Part shown: in pieces, positions 5,590 through 7,962 of the stretch
Layout of the letters: every line of letters starts with the position of its first letter
Position numbering within the stretch: the first letter of the stretch is position 1
From: JAGLHV01 sp023132075 [NCBI: bacterium]
GTDB lineage: Bacteria; CBDUZB01; JAGLHV01
Assembly (NCBI GenBank): GCA_023132075.1
Contig: JAGLYT010000066.1
Span: 1-7,962 of the forward strand
DNA: 7,962 bases
Direction: 5' to 3'
Translations under genes and position numbers: made by a program
Notes under the pieces: generated by a model
Seen by the model: the letters and a program-made list of their open reading frames with translations, nothing else
Databases searched by the model: none
What the model was told of the DNA's origin: nothing

Positions 5590-6964
5590 TTATTTTTTCC
5601 TTACACAGGGAATTAATAAATTTAACTGCGTTTTTTTCCATATCAGCAGCGATTTTTTCCGCCCGGTCGGAAAGATAATTATGTATCAACAAAGCCGGTA
5701 TTGCAATAATCAGTCCTGCCTCTGTAGTAATTAAAGCTTCGGAAATACCCCCCGCTAATAACCTGGGATCTCCTCCCCCGTGATAGGTAATTATCTTAAA
5801 AGTAGAAATCATTCCGCTTACCGTTCCCAACAATCCTAACAAAGGAGCAACCCCGGCTAAAACACCTATGGTGGAGAGATTTTTTTGGAGACGGGGAATT
5901 TCTTCTAAATGTTGTTCATGAAACATTTCTTCTACTACCTGCCTTCCGGCTTGTTGCTGTTCTAATCCTATTTTTAACATTCTGGCTACCGGTCCGGGAG
6001 TATTCAGGCATAATTCTATCGCTCTATTTTTATCATCGCTTTTCCACAAATCCATTATTTTATTCATTAATAAATCCGCATCAGTATGTTCCCTTCTAAA
6101 AGCCAATAATCTTTCCACCGACATTATAATAATTCCCAGAAGTAAAAATCCGATGGGAATCATTACCGGTCCGCCTTTTATTATCCATCCTATAATACCC
6201 TTTCCCCCCTCTTCGCTTATTTTAGATTTAGTACCCTGGATTATATCCATGGGAACAAGAATATTTCCTTTATCTTTTTTACGCAAAGGAATGAACATTT
6301 GCTTTAATTTCCTGCGTAAGGAAGAAGATAAGTTTTTGTTCCACCGGTTAACAATTTCCCCTTTTTTATAATTTTTTTCCCACAATCCTAATTTACCATC
6401 TTTTGATTGATAAACAGCAAATGCATTTCCTATTTTTAAGAGCTCTACTTCCTGTCCGTCAACTTTATCCCGGCAATATCTTAATGTTTCCGCTTCCGAA
6501 ATTTCCTTTTCTAAAAAATTGAGTAGGTCGGAAAAACTTATTATTGAATTTATTTTTTCAAATTTATCCTGCTGAGCAAAAAACAAATTGTTTTTATTTT
6601 TTCTCTTTAAACTTTCTTTTTTTTCATTTATAAAATTTCTGATTTCTTTTGCTGTATTTTCCAAAGTCCCACATTCATTCTGAATCTCACCTTTATTTTC
6701 TTCTAAAATATTCAGCTCTTCTTCTAAATTAAATTTTTTCGTTTTTAAATCAGCCAAATCGTCTTCCAATGAATAAACTTTCATTTCCAGTGATTTTAAC
6801 CGGTTATAGCTATTCACTTTATCATTGATCCTTGCTATTTTTTCCTGCCTTAATTGTTCTCTCAATTCATTCAATTTATTAAGGTCTTCTTTGTTATACG
6901 CCATTAGACTTTGCGTAAAAAAAATAATGGCTATTAAACATAAAAACCCAATATATTTTTTCAT
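5582..6964 (-). CDS. ttpC: TtpC-like large ExbB/TolQ-family proton channel protein with periplasmic coiled coil
   Basis: A 460-residue inner-membrane protein, about twice the length of a plain ExbB. It has a signal peptide (about 1-22) and a charged coiled coil at about 25-125. A small domain at about 172-225 contains L-L-K-I-G-x-A-F-A-V-Y-Q. A membrane segment lies at about 262-284, and the MotA/TolQ/ExbB domain runs to about 450. Its signature APLLGLLGTVSGM is at 373-385, and conserved threonines are seen at T381 and T413/T414. In Vibrio TonB2 systems TtpC works with ExbB2, ExbD2 and TonB2 to pass proton-motive force to outer-membrane receptors; the architecture and gene order here match that. 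The C-terminal half is clearly paralogous to the small ExbB encoded next, with the same L-S-T-I and GTVSGM surroundings, so an ancient tandem duplication is likely. The start is fixed by the signal peptide and by TAATG coupling to the upstream stop, with a G-rich GGGGTG about seven bases before the ATG. It overlaps the next gene by eight bases. Confidence 0.92.
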   Translation of the reverse strand: MKKYIGFLCLIAIIFFTQSLMAYNKEDLNKLNELREQLRQEKIARINDKVNSYNRLKSLEMKVYSLEDDLADLKTKKFNLEEELNILEENKGEIQNECGTLENTAKEIRNFINEKKESLKRKNKNNLFFAQQDKFEKINSIISFSDLLNFLEKEISEAETLRYCRDKVDGQEVELLKIGNAFAVYQSKDGKLGLWEKNYKKGEIVNRWNKNLSSSLRRKLKQMFIPLRKKDKGNILVPMDIIQGTKSKISEEGGKGIIGWIIKGGPVMIPIGFLLLGIIIMSVERLLAFRREHTDADLLMNKIMDLWKSDDKNRAIELCLNTPGPVARMLKIGLEQQQAGRQVVEEMFHEQHLEEIPRLQKNLSTIGVLAGVAPLLGLLGTVSGMISTFKIITYHGGGDPRLLAGGISEALITTEAGLIIAIPALLIHNYLSDRAEKIAADMEKNAVKFINSLCKEKIND

Positions 6965-7767
6965 TATTGTACACCCCCCGTATGGCTGATAGAATCAACA
7001 ATAACCGGAAATTCTATAAGCTCGGGAATTCTTTTGCCTTTCATTATCTCAATTGCTTTTTTTATATTTGTTCGACACTTTCGGCATAAATCATTTTTCC
7101 ACATATATCCCTGTTTGTTTTTTTTCAAAAATCCTGTTTCTTTTCCGTCATTGGTCTGATAAAAAAGCATAATCCTTCCCACTCTTACTACTTTTGCCTT
7201 TTTTATCTCACCCTCAATAGTTTCTCTCTCTTCAGCATAAATCTCACTGTTTTCACCTAATTCTATTTCCTTGACAAGCTGGATATAAATCTCCTGCATT
7301 ACTTCTAATAAATCACATTCTTCTTGTTGCAGGTTTCTTTTAAAATTGTCCATCCGGTTTAACTGCATATCAACTTCATAAGGAAATCCGAATTTAATTC
7401 TTTCTTCGATTTTTTCGATATCTTCAACCAACACTTTTTTTTCCTTAACAAGAAAAATCTCTGCCGTTTTTTTATCCTTGCTCAATTTACTTTCCTCTTT
7501 TTTAACACTACTGATTTTATTTTTTAATCCCCGGGTATCCTTTCTTAAATTGCCAATTTTTTCTTCCAGCACTTTTATTCGTTCTTCCAGACTTTTGTGT
7601 GCTGAAGAAACCTGCTCTTTCTCCCTTTGATGTTCCCCTTTTTCTTCTTCCAATAACAGGGCTGTTCTTTTAATATCCTCGTTAATTTTTTCTCCGGTTC
7701 CGGCACCAACAAAAGAACTTAGAAAAATTGCCGAGCCTGCAAACAAAATAAATTTTCTCATACTCAT
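6964..7767 (-). CDS. DUF3450-like exported coiled-coil protein of a TonB2/TtpC-type cluster
   Basis: A 267-residue protein with a signal peptide (basic start, hydrophobic 5-20, likely cleaved near residue 22-24) and a long charged heptad-rich coiled coil at about 27-125. A C-terminal globular part follows at about 126-255. Features recalled from DUF3450 proteins are present: F-P-Y at 128-130 with a following helix ending in M-D, the V-R-V-G-R-I-x-L-F-Y-Q-T segment at 194-205, and a late helix before I-P-E-L. DUF3450 genes sit just upstream of ttpC in Vibrio-type TonB2 loci, and that is the position here: its TAA shares one base with the next ATG. It is inferred to be a periplasmic accessory factor that contacts TtpC; its biochemical role is not established. 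The first ATG is preferred because GAGGGG sits about six bases upstream; a second ATG two codons on has poorer spacing. Odd features are Cys151 and a CxxC at 228-231. I see only a weak AT-rich -10-like stretch upstream, so it may be read through from the radical SAM gene. Confidence 0.88.
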   Translation of the reverse strand: MSMRKFILFAGSAIFLSSFVGAGTGEKINEDIKRTALLLEEEKGEHQREKEQVSSAHKSLEERIKVLEEKIGNLRKDTRGLKNKISSVKKEESKLSKDKKTAEIFLVKEKKVLVEDIEKIEERIKFGFPYEVDMQLNRMDNFKRNLQQEECDLLEVMQEIYIQLVKEIELGENSEIYAEERETIEGEIKKAKVVRVGRIMLFYQTNDGKETGFLKKNKQGYMWKNDLCRKCRTNIKKAIEIMKGKRIPELIEFPVIVDSISHTGGVQ

Positions 7768-7818
7768 ACAAAACCCCTCTTTTTATATTTTATAAATTTT
7801 ACTTTTTGAAATTAAATT

Positions 7819-7878
7819 ATCCTGTATCCCTCTATGTTTGTTTTTCCCTTTACCACCGGCATTTACTGCATACAGGAT
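7819..7878. repeat. 9-bp perfect inverted repeat straddling the radical SAM gene stop
   Basis: ATCCTGTAT at 7819-7827 is the exact reverse complement of ATACAGGAT at 7870-7878, leaving 42 bases between the arms. One arm lies in the last codons of the radical SAM-like gene and the other in the gap before the DUF3450-like gene. On the minus-strand transcript the second arm is followed by an AT-rich run but no clear U-tract, so it is not a standard terminator. It could be a long-loop RNA hairpin, an operator half-site pair, or chance. Confidence 0.3.
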
Positions 7879-7962
7879 GACTCTTCATCGTTTTAATAAA
7901 GTCAGCATATTTCCTTGACCGTCTAATCTCTTTTATGTTTTCCTTAAGAGCATTTCCCATAC
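7850..7962 (-). CDS. 3' end of a probable radical SAM/SPASM protein (5' end outside window)
   Basis: Thirty-six codons are visible from the right edge to a TAA stop; the start lies outside the window. The frame reads MGNALKENIKEIRRSRK, then YADFIKTMK, and ends HPVCSKCRW. This matches what I know of SPASM domain C-termini, where a G-N motif is followed by a 'leu-x-E-I-W-x-S-x-K/R-Y-x-x-F' helix and a closing CxxC near the stop that helps bind an auxiliary iron-sulfur cluster. Here the pair is C31 and C34 of the visible part. Such proteins are cytoplasmic S-adenosylmethionine-dependent enzymes, often peptide-modifying or sulfatase-maturing; the substrate cannot be told from this fragment. The SAM-binding CxxxCxxC region is not in the window. 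It precedes the DUF3450-like gene by 82 bases on the same strand, so co-transcription is possible. The family call rests on a short tail and could be wrong; the open frame with family-like spacing makes coding likely. Confidence 0.7.
   Translation of the reverse strand, partial: MGNALKENIKEIRRSRKYADFIKTMKSHPVCSKCRW

Noticed and set aside
5171-5734. A 187-codon open frame on the plus strand
   Set aside because: It lies antisense to exbB and the ttpC 3' end, both of which show clear family signatures. Its translation shows no recognisable domain and it has no promoter or ribosome binding site context; it is a shadow of the real genes.
4966-6964. Reading the two ExbB-type genes as a Tol-Pal or flagellar MotA system
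   Set aside because: Neither tolA, tolB, pal nor a MotB peptidoglycan-binding domain is present, while a TonB C-terminal domain protein follows exbD directly.

Overview
The window is an AT-rich stretch in which every supported gene lies on the minus strand, so transcription runs from high to low coordinates. It suggests a Gram-negative, outer-membrane-bearing bacterium: there is a complete TonB energising complex, a periplasmic M23 endopeptidase, a GFTLIE-type pilin and several exported proteins. The ATTENTION-free, A/T-heavy wobble positions and the pilin type (C-terminus ending HTDLKGTTISTW) recall uncultivated lineages such as Omnitrophota or Desantisbacteria, but this is recollection, not a database result, and the phylum is left open.

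In transcription order: (1) 7962-7850, the last 36 codons of a gene running off the right edge, with the look of a radical SAM/SPASM C-terminus. (2) 7767-3947, five tightly packed genes: a DUF3450-like coiled-coil protein, a TtpC-like large ExbB with a periplasmic coiled coil, a small ExbB, an ExbD and a short TonB. This is the order of the Vibrio-type TonB2/TtpC system. Junctions overlap by 1, 8 and 4 bases and the last gap is 12 bases, so they are probably translated in a coupled way. (3) A 202-base gap holding a plausible sigma-70-like promoter. (4) 3744-2527, an M23 (LytM/MepM-like) peptidase with an HxD in place of the usual HxH. (5) 2448-1984, a type IV pilin-like gene interrupted by one in-frame TAG. 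(6) 1923-88, an exported protein joining a CsgG/FlgO-like domain to a von Willebrand factor A domain with an intact MIDAS motif.

Functionally, the TonB cassette would use the proton gradient through ExbB/ExbD and TtpC to drive TonB-dependent outer-membrane transport; no receptor is encoded here. The peptidase, pilin and CsgG-VWA protein form a second, envelope-related group. Whether the two groups act together is not shown by the sequence.

The observation most worth following is the pilin. Its frame is open on both sides of a single TAG that sits where relatives commonly have Tyr, and none of the other eight complete or 3'-complete genes here stops with TAG. A recent nonsense mutation or base-call error is the simplest reading; amber readthrough or recoding is the interesting one. 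I saw no rRNA, tRNA, CRISPR array, transposase or convincing rho-independent terminator.
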